A DNA stretch of 43,063 bases from positions 6,174 to 49,236 of the forward strand of contig LUJM01000070.1 of assembly GCA_001689415.1 (NCBI GenBank), given 5' to 3'. The stretch is from Bacteroidales bacterium M2. Lineage in GTDB: Bacteria > Bacteroidota > Bacteroidia > Bacteroidales > Muribaculaceae. The position numbers and the translations under genes were made by a program. This document shows, in pieces, positions 25,417 through 33,199 of this stretch. Position 1 is the first letter of the stretch. Each line of letters begins with the position of its first letter. The notes beneath the pieces are model-generated. The model was not told the origin of the DNA. It searched no databases and worked only from the letters and a program-made list of their open reading frames with translations.

Positions 25417-25488
25417 GGGCCGGTAGTTCAACGGATAGAATAGAAGTTTCCTAAACTTTAGATAGCAGTTCGATTCTGCTCCGGCCTA
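25417..25488 (+). tRNA. tRNA-Arg (anticodon CCT)
   Basis: Acceptor GGGCCGG/CCGGCCT gives a terminal G1.U72 wobble and six GC pairs. The D stem is GTTC/GAAT. The anticodon stem is GAAGT/ACTTT with loop TTCCTAA (anticodon CCT, reads AGG). The T arm is AGCAG-TTCGATT-CTGCT and the discriminator is A. CCA is not encoded. The extra first pair could instead be read as a 6-bp acceptor. Confidence 0.9.
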
Positions 25489-25499
25489 CGATGAAAATA

Positions 25500-25542
25500 C
25501 CCCCCCCCCTGCAGTAATGCGTGCTGCCGGGGGGATTTTTTT
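25500..25542 (+). terminator. Terminator after tRNA-Arg
   Basis: A run of ten C residues (25500-25509) pairs with GGGGGG (25529-25534). An inner GCAG/CTGC stem completes the hairpin, and seven T residues follow. Confidence 0.8.
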
Positions 25543-25545
25543 GTT

Positions 25546-25799
25546 GGTCTAATTGGTCTAATAGGGGTTGCTTTGCAAGGTTTTTGTGTGGGGTGGTGGG
25601 GAGCGGTGTAGGGGATATAGTTAATGGTTTTTGTGTGGGGGCTTTACTGAGGCGCGGTGCTTGGGGCAGAAGTAATGTGGCAGCGATTTTTGGGTAGGTC
25701 TAATTGGTCTAATTGGTCTAATAGGGGTTGCTTTGCATGGCTTTTGTGTGGGGGTGCTGGGGAGTGGTGTCGGGGATATAGTTAATGGGTTTTGGTGGG
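25546..25799. repeat. Two direct copies of a ~95-bp G-rich repeat
   Basis: Copy 1 spans 25546-25641 and copy 2 about 25706-25799. Both begin with tandem GGTCTAATT units (two in copy 1; three in copy 2, counting the one at 25697). Both continue TAGGGGTTGCTTTGCA, a GTGTGGGG-rich part and GGGGATATAGTTAATGG. They differ at scattered positions. There is no gene inside, and the stretch fills most of the gap between tRNA-Arg and the radical SAM gene. Confidence 0.85.
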
Positions 25800-25822
25800 T
25801 GGTTGTCTATTAGGGTTAATTC

Positions 25823-25854
25823 TTTGCTATATTGCACGTTTTTTTGTATTTTTG
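25823..25854 (+). promoter_or_regulatory. Promoter of the radical SAM gene
   Basis: TTTG (25823-25826), a 20-nt spacer and TATTTTTG (25847-25854) match the consensus. The predicted start of transcription (about 25860-25862) falls on the ATG at 25862, so the mRNA would be leaderless or nearly so. Confidence 0.7.
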
Positions 25855-25861
25855 CGATGAA

Positions 25862-26689
25862 ATGCAGAAAATATTCAAAAAAATCCGCAACTTCATAGCG
25901 TCGGTGCAAGCTCATCGACGTGAGCCTTTGCGCCTTGAGTTTGTCCTCAGTGATTATTGCAATCTCAACTGTAAGGGTTGTACGCATTATAGCCCGCTTG
26001 CTGTCAAGGAGTTTGAGAGCGTTGAACAGCTTGAACGTGCTGCTTCTCATCTTGGTAAAGCTGTCGGTGCCGGGCTCGACGTGGTTTACCTTATCGGAGG
26101 GGAGACTTTGTTGTACCCGCACTTGCCTGAGGCAATGGGGTTGATGAGGCGGCATTTCCCCGCAACTCGCATACAGTTGTTTACAAACGGCATATTGTTG
26201 CCTAAAATGACAGATGAGTTTTGGGTGTCGGCCCGAGATAACGGTGTAGAGCTTGCAATAACGCGCTATCCGATAGCCTTTGACTACGAAGCCGCCGAGG
26301 CATTGTGCCGCGCAAAGGGCGTGAGCTACGAGGTTTTTGGCGATCGTGGCGAGGACGGTGCGTTTCTTCGTTTCGCACTCGATCCGGATAAAAAGCAGAA
26401 CGGTAGAGTGTCGCATTTCAAATGCTTTAACCGCGGGTGCATATCTGTGGTTGGCGATAAGATTTACCCGTGCTCAATCAGTGCGTGCGTCGGACACCTT
26501 AATAAGGCCTGTGGCACGCGATTCGAGCATCAGTCGGGCGATTGGATAGATGTGTCGTCGGTTCGCGATGTAAGCCAGCTTAAACGCCTCCGCGACCGTC
26601 CTGTGCCTTTCTGCAGCTATTGCAAGTCGAACCCTGCAGTGACAAAGTACGGAGCGTCGAAGCGCGAAAAATCCGAGTGGGTAGACTAA
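25862..26689 (+). CDS. Radical SAM protein with Cys-rich C-terminus
   Basis: Protein of 275 aa; start ATG 25862, since an upstream TTG in frame overlaps the promoter. The iron-sulfur motif is CNLNCKGC (Cys33, 37, 40), with the SAM-contacting GGE at 79-81 and a typical half-barrel core (DVVYLIGGETLLYPHL, IQLFTNG). The C-terminal part has seven cysteines (188, 193, 204, 209, 217, 251, 254), including CFNRGCISVV, YPCSISAC and FCSYC, suggesting an auxiliary cluster of SPASM/twitch type. The substrate is unknown. No small precursor peptide gene and no glycan gene cluster adjoins it. The M49 peptidase starts 59 nt downstream and may be co-transcribed. Confidence 0.85.
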   Translation: MQKIFKKIRNFIASVQAHRREPLRLEFVLSDYCNLNCKGCTHYSPLAVKEFESVEQLERAASHLGKAVGAGLDVVYLIGGETLLYPHLPEAMGLMRRHFPATRIQLFTNGILLPKMTDEFWVSARDNGVELAITRYPIAFDYEAAEALCRAKGVSYEVFGDRGEDGAFLRFALDPDKKQNGRVSHFKCFNRGCISVVGDKIYPCSISACVGHLNKACGTRFEHQSGDWIDVSSVRDVSQLKRLRDRPVPFCSYCKSNPAVTKYGASKREKSEWVD

Positions 26690-26748
26690 TCAGAACTGTA
26701 AAATACTCGATAAAAAGAAACAACAAAATAGTAATAAACCTAATAAGA

Positions 26749-28761
26749 ATGAAAAAACTCATTATCGCAGCCGCAATGACCACGCTTATGATGGCTCCGT
26801 CGTGCAGCCGAACCGCCGAAAAGGCCCCTGCCGACGATTTCGACTACACTGTCGACCGCTTCGCCGATATCGAGGTGCTTCGTTACAAAGTTCCCGATTT
26901 CGAGAAACTGAGCCTAAACCAGAAGATTTTAGTTTATTACCTACAGGAGGCCGCCCTCTGGGGTCGCGACATCCTCTGGGACCAGAACTATGCCCAGAAC
27001 CTTCCTATCCGCAATATGCTCGAAGCTGTCTATACCAACTATGACGGCGATAAGAGCGATGCCGACTACAAGGCATTTGAGACATACATGAAGCAGGTAT
27101 GGTTTGGCAACGGCATACACCACCATTATTCGACCGATAAATTCACCCCTGCATTCAGCCGCGACTTCCTGACCGCGCAGCTTGCCAAGCTCCCCGAGGG
27201 CACAGCACCTGCTAATGCCGAGGAATTGGTAGAAATCATCTTCAACCCTGCCGTAGATGCCAAACGTGTAAACCAGGCGCAGGGCGAAGATCTTATCGCC
27301 ACATCGGCATGCAACTTCTATGACAAGGGTCTGTCGCAGGCCGAGGTTGAAGCCTATTACAACTCAATCAAGAAGGCCGACGACCTTACTCCTATCTCGT
27401 ACGGTCTCAATACCCGTCTCAAAAAGGTTGACGGCAAGGTTGTAGAAGAGCAGTACAAGATTGGCGGTCTCTACAGCAACGCTATCGAGCATATCGTAGC
27501 AAACCTCGACAGTGCCGCCGCCTATGCAGAAAACGAAGCCCAGCGAGCCACAATCAAATCGCTCATCGAATATTATACCACCGGCGACCTTGCAACATTC
27601 GACCGCTACTCGATTGAATGGGCCGAGGACACAGCATCGCAGGTAGACTTTATCAACGGCTTTATCGAAAGCTACGGCGATCCCCTTGGCATGACCGGCT
27701 CGTGGGAGTCGATTGTCAACTTCAAGAACAACGAAGCCAGCGAGCGTACCGAAATCCTGTCGGGCAACGCACAGTGGTTTGAGGACAACTCGCCCGTAGA
27801 TGCGCAGTTCAAGAAAGACAAGGTAAAAGGTGTTTCGGCCAAGGTAATCACCGCCGCAATCCTTGCGGGTGACGCATATCCGGCCACACCTATCGGTATC
27901 AACCTTCCCAATGCCAACTGGATTCGTGCCAACCACGGTTCAAAATCGGTAACTATCGAGAATATCACCCAGGCATATGATGCAGCCAGCCATGGCAACG
28001 GTTTCAACGAAGAATTCGTAATCGACCAGCCTACCCGCGAATTGCTCGACCAGTATCTCTTTATCACCGACAACCTCCATACCGACCTTCACGAATGTCT
28101 CGGTCACGGCTCAGGCAAGCTCCTGCCCGGAGTAGACCCCGACGCCCTCAAGGCTCACGGCTCGACAATCGAGGAGGCTCGTGCCGACCTTTTCGCGCTG
28201 TATTATCTTGCCGATCCGAAGCTACTTGAAATCGGTCTGCTCGACAACCCCGACGCTTACAAGGCCGAGTACTACAAATATATCCTCAACGGTATGATGA
28301 CTCAGCTGATGCGCATCGAGCCCGGCAAGGATGTAGAAGAAGCACACATGCGCAACCGCAAACTCATCGCCGAGTGGGCATATGAGCATGGCAAGGCCGA
28401 CAATGTGATCGAACTCGTAGAGAAAGACGGCAAGACCTACGTACAAATCAACGACTACGAAGCTCTCCGCGGCCTCTTTGGCCAGCTCCTCGCCGAAATC
28501 CAGCGCATACGCTCGACCGGCGATTACGCAGCAGCCTGCGAGCTTGTAGAACAGTATGCAGTGAAGGTTGACCCCAAACTTCACCAGCAGGTACTCGACC
28601 GCTACGCCACCCTCAACATCGCACCTTATAAGGGCTTTGTCAATCCTGTTTACACAGCCGTACGCGATGAGTCGGGTAAAATCACCGACATCAAGGTCGA
28701 CTATAGCGAAAACTATCCCGACCAGATGCTACGCTACAGCCGCGACTACCGTGGCCTTTAA
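26749..28761 (+). CDS. Dipeptidyl peptidase III-like metallopeptidase, family M49, lipoprotein
   Basis: Protein of 670 aa from ATG 26749, where a lipoprotein-type signal begins (MKKLIIAAAMTTLMMAPSC, lipidated Cys likely at residue 19). The M49 zinc motif HEXXGH is HECLGH at 448-453. The second motif, EEARAD with the third zinc ligand Glu476, follows. Bacteroides thetaiotaomicron DPP III is a related bacterial member with the same HECLGH form and similar length. These enzymes cut dipeptides from N-termini of short peptides. The lipobox implies a periplasmic or membrane-attached site, unlike the cytosolic eukaryotic enzyme. A hairpin follows the stop. Confidence 0.92.
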   Translation: MKKLIIAAAMTTLMMAPSCSRTAEKAPADDFDYTVDRFADIEVLRYKVPDFEKLSLNQKILVYYLQEAALWGRDILWDQNYAQNLPIRNMLEAVYTNYDGDKSDADYKAFETYMKQVWFGNGIHHHYSTDKFTPAFSRDFLTAQLAKLPEGTAPANAEELVEIIFNPAVDAKRVNQAQGEDLIATSACNFYDKGLSQAEVEAYYNSIKKADDLTPISYGLNTRLKKVDGKVVEEQYKIGGLYSNAIEHIVANLDSAAAYAENEAQRATIKSLIEYYTTGDLATFDRYSIEWAEDTASQVDFINGFIESYGDPLGMTGSWESIVNFKNNEASERTEILSGNAQWFEDNSPVDAQFKKDKVKGVSAKVITAAILAGDAYPATPIGINLPNANWIRANHGSKSVTIENITQAYDAASHGNGFNEEFVIDQPTRELLDQYLFITDNLHTDLHECLGHGSGKLLPGVDPDALKAHGSTIEEARADLFALYYLADPKLLEIGLLDNPDAYKAEYYKYILNGMMTQLMRIEPGKDVEEAHMRNRKLIAEWAYEHGKADNVIELVEKDGKTYVQINDYEALRGLFGQLLAEIQRIRSTGDYAAACELVEQYAVKVDPKLHQQVLDRYATLNIAPYKGFVNPVYTAVRDESGKITDIKVDYSENYPDQMLRYSRDYRGL

Positions 28762-28764
28762 TTA

Positions 28765-28792
28765 TAAGTAACTCTTTTTTGCGAGTTACTTA
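28765..28792 (+). terminator. Hairpin after the M49 peptidase gene
   Basis: A 10-bp perfect stem TAAGTAACTC/GAGTTACTTA has a T-rich loop and starts 3 nt after the stop codon. No T run follows, so termination is uncertain; it may stabilise the 3' end. Confidence 0.45.
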
Positions 28793-28808
28793 AGAGCTGA
28801 ATAATCAA

Positions 28809-28837
28809 CAGTGGCCTCGCATCGGGCGAGGCCACTG
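28809..28837. terminator. Strong hairpin between the M49 and Sel1 genes
   Basis: A perfect 12-bp stem CAGTGGCCTCGC/GCGAGGCCACTG with a 5-nt loop is followed only by TCATATTT. It is likely a terminator or mRNA-end hairpin. It leaves 19 nt before the next ATG. Confidence 0.6.
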
Positions 28838-28856
28838 TCATATTTAAGTTATCACG

Positions 28857-29858
28857 ATGCATTTTACTCTCAATACCAATTGCCTGCGCATATTTACAGT
28901 CGCGTTAATGTCGGTGTGCCTGTTGTCGTGCAATAAAACGCCAGAGCAAATCGCGCTCGAAAAATTAAATGAAGGAAAGGCCTACTATGAAGACGGCCCC
29001 GGCCAGGACTACGAAAAGGCATATCAGTGTTTCATCGTTTCTGCCGAGAACGGAAATGCATTGGCGCAACTGATTGTCGGCTCGATGTATTTTCATGGGC
29101 TCGGAGTGTCGCAAGACTTTGAGGAAGCTTTCAAATGGAGTCTGCGCTCAGCCGAACAAGGCAATATAGATGCACAAAGCTATGTAGGCTCACTCTATAA
29201 AGACGGTTTGGGAGTAGAACAGAATTATATCAAGGCAGTGAAATGGTTGCGAAAAGCAGCCGAAAATGGACATTCTGATGCACAGGCAAACCTTGCTATG
29301 ATGTATTTTGAGGGACATGGCGTGCCCCAGAACTATGCTAAAGCTATCTCGTGGTATAAAAGGGCTGCTGATCAAGGAAACGCATATGCGCAGTGCAATC
29401 TCGGGTACATGTACTGTGGCGGCTTCGGTGTGATGAGAAACGATAAAAAAGGCTTCGAATTGATCAAATCGGCAGCCGAGCAAGGAGAGATTGCGGCCCA
29501 AAAGAATCTTGCCATGCTGTATACCTTTGGAATAGGCACTAAAAAGAATGATAAAGCAGCCTTCAAGTGGACCAAGGCTGCCGCCGAGCAGGGCGAGCCT
29601 GAATCACAATATAACCTTGGGTCGCTGTATGAAGAAGGCTCCGGAGTACGTCGAAATTATGCAGCCGCTGCAAAATGGTACCGCAAAGCAGCCGAGCAAG
29701 GGCATGTCCGCGCCCAGCGTCAGCTCGCATGGATATGCGAAAACGGCCTCGCGGTACGGAAAGATACCGTAGAGGCCATAAAATGGTATCAATTAGCAGC
29801 CGAGCAAGGTGATGAAACCTCTATCGAAGCCCTGAAGCAACTTAATGTGTCTGATTAA
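28857..29858 (+). CDS. Sel1-repeat lipoprotein
   Basis: Protein of 333 aa. The N-terminus ends in a lipobox (CLLSC, Cys about 25). After a degenerate first unit come seven 36-residue Sel1-like repeats, each close to AQ-NLG-MY-G-GV-QNY-KA--WY-KAAEQG. Sel1 repeats form an alpha solenoid used for protein-protein contacts, and no catalytic motif is visible. Many Bacteroidales carry such lipoproteins without a known partner. It sits alone between a hairpin and a shared terminator with the convergent GH53 gene. Confidence 0.9.
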   Translation: MHFTLNTNCLRIFTVALMSVCLLSCNKTPEQIALEKLNEGKAYYEDGPGQDYEKAYQCFIVSAENGNALAQLIVGSMYFHGLGVSQDFEEAFKWSLRSAEQGNIDAQSYVGSLYKDGLGVEQNYIKAVKWLRKAAENGHSDAQANLAMMYFEGHGVPQNYAKAISWYKRAADQGNAYAQCNLGYMYCGGFGVMRNDKKGFELIKSAAEQGEIAAQKNLAMLYTFGIGTKKNDKAAFKWTKAAAEQGEPESQYNLGSLYEEGSGVRRNYAAAAKWYRKAAEQGHVRAQRQLAWICENGLAVRKDTVEAIKWYQLAAEQGDETSIEALKQLNVSD

Positions 29859-29864
29859 CTAAAA

Positions 29865-29896
29865 CGAGCGCCGGAGCCACATTGCCCCGGCGCTCG
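29865..29896. terminator. Bidirectional terminator between convergent genes
   Basis: A 10-bp stem CGAGCGCCGG/CCGGCGCTCG has a 12-nt loop and lies between the ends of the Sel1 gene (+) and the GH53 gene (-). On the minus strand it is followed by GTTTTAG, so it may serve both genes. Confidence 0.7.
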
Positions 29897-29916
29897 AATG
29901 CTATATTGGAGGGATA

Positions 29917-30969
29917 TTATTTCTTGAAAGCCATTAGGGCTACGGTAGGAGCGTCGTTGTCAAAGCATCCGAGCTGGTAGCCGCCGTTGTAGTTTGCAGG
30001 AGCTTCGGGTTCCCAATAGAAAACGCCTTCGATATCTGCATTCATCATATGCTCGATCAGCGCCTTGCATTCCTCGCCTTTGTCCCAATGCATGCCTATT
30101 TCGCAAAGCATAATGGGCTTATTGTACTTCTCTTTTAGGTGATTGATGTTTGCCACGCACTTGTCGGCAACTTCGAGCCAGGCAGATTCGTCGTTGTCTT
30201 TCGAGGCCCAATAGGGATAAAGCGACATGCCAATCATATCGTATCGTCCGCCGTTTGCTTCGAGAGCGTCGAACATGCGGTCGTAGCGGGCTTGGTCATG
30301 TCCGCCGTCGAGGTGAACAATCACCTTGGCTTCGGGGAAAACGGCCTTTACAGCATCGTAACCGGCGTTGTTAAGGGCCGTAAGTTGTGCCGGGTTGTCG
30401 ATAGAGCCTACAGGGAGCATCATACCCGGAGTAGTTTCGTTTCCAATCTGTACCCACTCAGGAGTCACACCGGCCTCTTTGAGGGCCTTTAGAGTCTCGT
30501 CGACATGGTTTGCGACGGCCTTGCACAGTTCGTCGAAAGGCAGGTCCTTCCAAGCCTTGGGCATGTCCTGATGACCCGGGTCAGCCCATGTGTCGGAGAA
30601 GTGGAAATCGATCATAGTACGCAGGCCAAGGTCTTCGGCTCGTTTTGCTTTAACGACCACATCTTCGATGCTGTTCCACTTGCTTTCGGGGTTTACCCAC
30701 ACTCGCAGACGGATAGAGTTGACACCGCAGTCGTCGCGAAGCAGTTCCATGAGTTCTTTTTCGACACGCGGCGAATCGGGAGTGTAGAATTTGTGTCCGG
30801 TTGCTTCGAGTTCGGTCACCCAGCTGACGTCAGCTCCACGGGCGAAGCCTGTTTCCTTTACCGGTTTTGAGTGTTCTTGATTGTCTTTGTTTTCGGCCTT
30901 GTTGCCACCACAAGCGGCGAGTAGGCCTGTGGCAGCGATAGCCACAGCGAGTAAAAAATGTAGTTTCAT
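29917..30969 (-). CDS. Arabinogalactan endo-beta-1,4-galactanase, GH53, lipoprotein
   Basis: Protein of 350 aa; the start is at 30969, where MKLHFLLAVAIAATGLLAAC forms a lipoprotein signal (Cys20). GH53 enzymes cut beta-1,4-galactan side chains of pectin. The barrel shows GADVSW at the start, RLRVWVNP, MIDFHFSDTWADPGHQ and the acid/base Glu178 in WVQIGNETTPG. The nucleophile Glu290 lies in IMLCEIG. The end FYWEPEA closes the barrel. No SusC/SusD pair or other galactan genes adjoin it, which is unusual for a surface glycan enzyme of this phylum. A transketolase lies 55 nt upstream, and a terminator-like hairpin sits directly before the start codon. Confidence 0.93.
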   Translation of the reverse strand: MKLHFLLAVAIAATGLLAACGGNKAENKDNQEHSKPVKETGFARGADVSWVTELEATGHKFYTPDSPRVEKELMELLRDDCGVNSIRLRVWVNPESKWNSIEDVVVKAKRAEDLGLRTMIDFHFSDTWADPGHQDMPKAWKDLPFDELCKAVANHVDETLKALKEAGVTPEWVQIGNETTPGMMLPVGSIDNPAQLTALNNAGYDAVKAVFPEAKVIVHLDGGHDQARYDRMFDALEANGGRYDMIGMSLYPYWASKDNDESAWLEVADKCVANINHLKEKYNKPIMLCEIGMHWDKGEECKALIEHMMNADIEGVFYWEPEAPANYNGGYQLGCFDNDAPTVALMAFKK

Positions 30970-30978
30970 AGTATTAAA

Positions 30979-31007
30979 AGAGCGCGTACCTGCCCGGTAC
31001 GCGCTCT
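30979..31007 (-). terminator. Terminator after transketolase, abutting the GH53 start
   Basis: Read on the minus strand, a 12-bp perfect stem AGAGCGCGTACC/GGTACGCGCTCT has a 5-nt loop and is followed by TTTAATAC. The GH53 ATG lies 9 nt beyond the stem. Confidence 0.8.
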
Positions 31008-31024
31008 GATATCTGTTTGGTGAA

Positions 31025-33058
31025 TTAAGCGAGAGAGTTGCGGACCTGAGTGTAGATGTTGGCCGCAGTGAAACCGAATTTCTCGTCAAGAACCTTGTAT
31101 GGAGCCGAAGCGCCGAAGCGTTCCATGCCGTATACAGTGCCGTTGAATCCGTTGATCATGCGGATTGTGATAGGCAGACCTGCAGTGAGGCCGAAGTGGG
31201 GTACACCGGCGGGGAGAACCTGGTCGCGGTAAGCGCGGTCCTGACGGTTGAACAAGCCGATCGAAGGCATCGAAACGACAGAAGCCTTGATGCCGTCGGC
31301 TTCGAGCAGCACAGCTACTTCGCAAAGCAAAGATACCTCAGAGCCGTCGGCTACGAGAACAACGTCGGGAGTGCCTGCAGGCGCGATAACTGTATAACCG
31401 CCTTTGAGAGCGCCCTTGGCAGCCTCTGCGCGAGTCTGACCTTCGGGAGCGGGGAGGTCTTTGATGTCCTGGCGCGAAAGAATCAGCGCAGTGGGAGCAT
31501 GGCGGTTCTCCATAGCCATTTGGTATGCAACCGAAGTCTCGGCAGCATCGGCAGGACGAAGAACGAGCATAGCTTGCTCACCGTTGAAGTTGTTGATCAT
31601 CTCCATGAGGCGAATCTGAGCTTCCTGCTCGATAGGCTCGTGGGTAGGACCGTCTTCGCCAACTCGGAAAGCATCGTGCGTCCAGATGTATTTAACCGGC
31701 TGCTCCATGAGTGCTGCCATGCGCACTGCGGGCTTCATGTAGTCGGAGAATACGAAGAATGTGCCGCAAGCGCACCATACGCCACCGTGGAGTGCGATAC
31801 CGTTCATGATGCAAGCCATGGTAAGTTCGCTTACACCGGCCTGAAGGAATGCGCCGGTGAAGTCGCCCTTGGTGAATGCGTGGGTTTTCTTGAGGAAACC
31901 GTCGGTCTTGTCGCTGTTTGCGAGGTCGGCCGAAGATACTATCATGTTGCCAACCTTTTCAGCGAGAACGCCGAGCACGTCGGCCGAAGCCTGACGGGTA
32001 GAAGTGTTAGCCTTGTGAGCGATAGCAGTATAGTCGATCTGAGGAAGAACGCCTTCGAGATATGCTTTTAGCTCCTCTGCTTTTTCGGGATTAGCGTTTG
32101 CCCAAGCAGCGAAATCAGCGCGGCGTGTAGCAACGACTTTGCGCAGTTCTTCGGCACGGCGTGCGTACATTTCTTTCACGTCGTCGAAGATAACCCAGGG
32201 GTTTTCGGGGTCGCCGCCGAGGTTCTTGATAGTGCAAGCATAGTCAGCGCCGCTGCTGCTGAGGGGCTGTCCGTGGGTAGAGCATTTTCCTTCGAAAGAT
32301 TCGCCGTCGGCTTTCACCGCGCCCTTGCCCATAGTGGTATGGCCAATGATGATAGTGGGGCGCTCGGTCTCGGCCTGAGCTTTGAGCAGTGCGTCGGCGA
32401 TAGCAAGGGGATCGTTACCGTCGATTTCGATAACATTCCAGTGCCAAGCGCGGTATTTAGCAGCGTAATCCTCGGTGTCGACAGCGTCGACCATTGTAGA
32501 AAGCTGTACCTTGTTGCAGTCGTAGAACATAATCAGGTTCGACAGACCAAGGAAACCGGCAATACGACCGGCACCTTGAGAAATTTCTTCCTGTATGCCG
32601 CCGTCGCTGATAAAGGCATAAGTTTTATGACTAACCACGTTGCCGAAACGAGCTTCGAGGAACCTCTCGGCAATAGCGCATCCAACAGCCATGGTGTGTC
32701 CTTGTCCCAGAGGTCCGGAAGTGTTTTCGACACCACGGGCAGGGTCGAGTTCGGGGTGGCCTGGAGTAACAGAACCCCACTGACGGAACTGTGATAGTTC
32801 TTCGGGAGTGTATTTACCGGTAAGAGCGAGCGCCGAATATAGCATCGACGACATGTGTCCGGGGTCAAGGAAGAAACGGTCGCGAGCGAACCAAGTTGAA
32901 TCATCGGGGTCTGAAACCAGGAATGAAGAGTACAGAACATTCACGAAGTCTGCGCCACCCATAGCACCGCCGGGGTGACCCGATTTGGCCTTTTCGACCA
33001 TCGAAGCAGCCAAAATTCGGATATTGTCGGCTGCTTTTGTCATAAGCTTTGTGTCCAT
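31025..33058 (-). CDS. tkt: Transketolase
   Basis: Protein of 677 aa. This thiamine-diphosphate enzyme moves two-carbon units in the non-oxidative pentose phosphate pathway. The N-terminal cofactor domain has KSGHPGGAMG, NTSGPLGQGHTMAVG and the TPP/Mg site YAFISDGGIQEE, where E. coli has GDG. The middle domain has the catalytic region SELTMACIMNGIALHGG and DSIRVGEDGPTHEPIEQ-like DAFRVGEDGPTHEPIEQEAQ. The third domain ends the protein normally (FGFTAANIYTQVRNSLA). It is cytoplasmic and probably transcribed from its own promoter. Confidence 0.97.
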   Translation of the reverse strand: MDTKLMTKAADNIRILAASMVEKAKSGHPGGAMGGADFVNVLYSSFLVSDPDDSTWFARDRFFLDPGHMSSMLYSALALTGKYTPEELSQFRQWGSVTPGHPELDPARGVENTSGPLGQGHTMAVGCAIAERFLEARFGNVVSHKTYAFISDGGIQEEISQGAGRIAGFLGLSNLIMFYDCNKVQLSTMVDAVDTEDYAAKYRAWHWNVIEIDGNDPLAIADALLKAQAETERPTIIIGHTTMGKGAVKADGESFEGKCSTHGQPLSSSGADYACTIKNLGGDPENPWVIFDDVKEMYARRAEELRKVVATRRADFAAWANANPEKAEELKAYLEGVLPQIDYTAIAHKANTSTRQASADVLGVLAEKVGNMIVSSADLANSDKTDGFLKKTHAFTKGDFTGAFLQAGVSELTMACIMNGIALHGGVWCACGTFFVFSDYMKPAVRMAALMEQPVKYIWTHDAFRVGEDGPTHEPIEQEAQIRLMEMINNFNGEQAMLVLRPADAAETSVAYQMAMENRHAPTALILSRQDIKDLPAPEGQTRAEAAKGALKGGYTVIAPAGTPDVVLVADGSEVSLLCEVAVLLEADGIKASVVSMPSIGLFNRQDRAYRDQVLPAGVPHFGLTAGLPITIRMINGFNGTVYGMERFGASAPYKVLDEKFGFTAANIYTQVRNSLA

Positions 33059-33093
33059 TATCTAAGGTTAGTTGTGTTCCATGTGAAATAAAG

Positions 33094-33126
33094 CCGAAAT
33101 TACAACAAAAGTTTAACTTCCGCAAA
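33094..33126 (-). promoter_or_regulatory. Possible transketolase promoter
   Basis: On the minus strand TTTG (33126-33123) is followed after 21 nt by TAATTTCG (33101-33094). It has one mismatch to TAnnTTTG. Transcription would start about 30 nt before the ATG. Confidence 0.4.
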
Positions 33127-33199
33127 TCAAATCATCAAAATGATATAAAAAGATTGTATTCGGTAAGCTTTTTTTGTTGCGATGAGCCCACGCCGCCTT

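Noticed and set aside
25489..25861. Precursor peptide gene for a RiPP system with the radical SAM enzyme
   Set aside because: No ATG-started small frame with a plausible leader peptide is present in the spacer; it is filled by the G-rich repeats.
29917..30969. Polysaccharide utilisation locus around GH53 and GH2
   Set aside because: No SusC, SusD, sigma/anti-sigma pair or hybrid sensor is present in the window; the two enzymes are 8 kb apart among unrelated genes.
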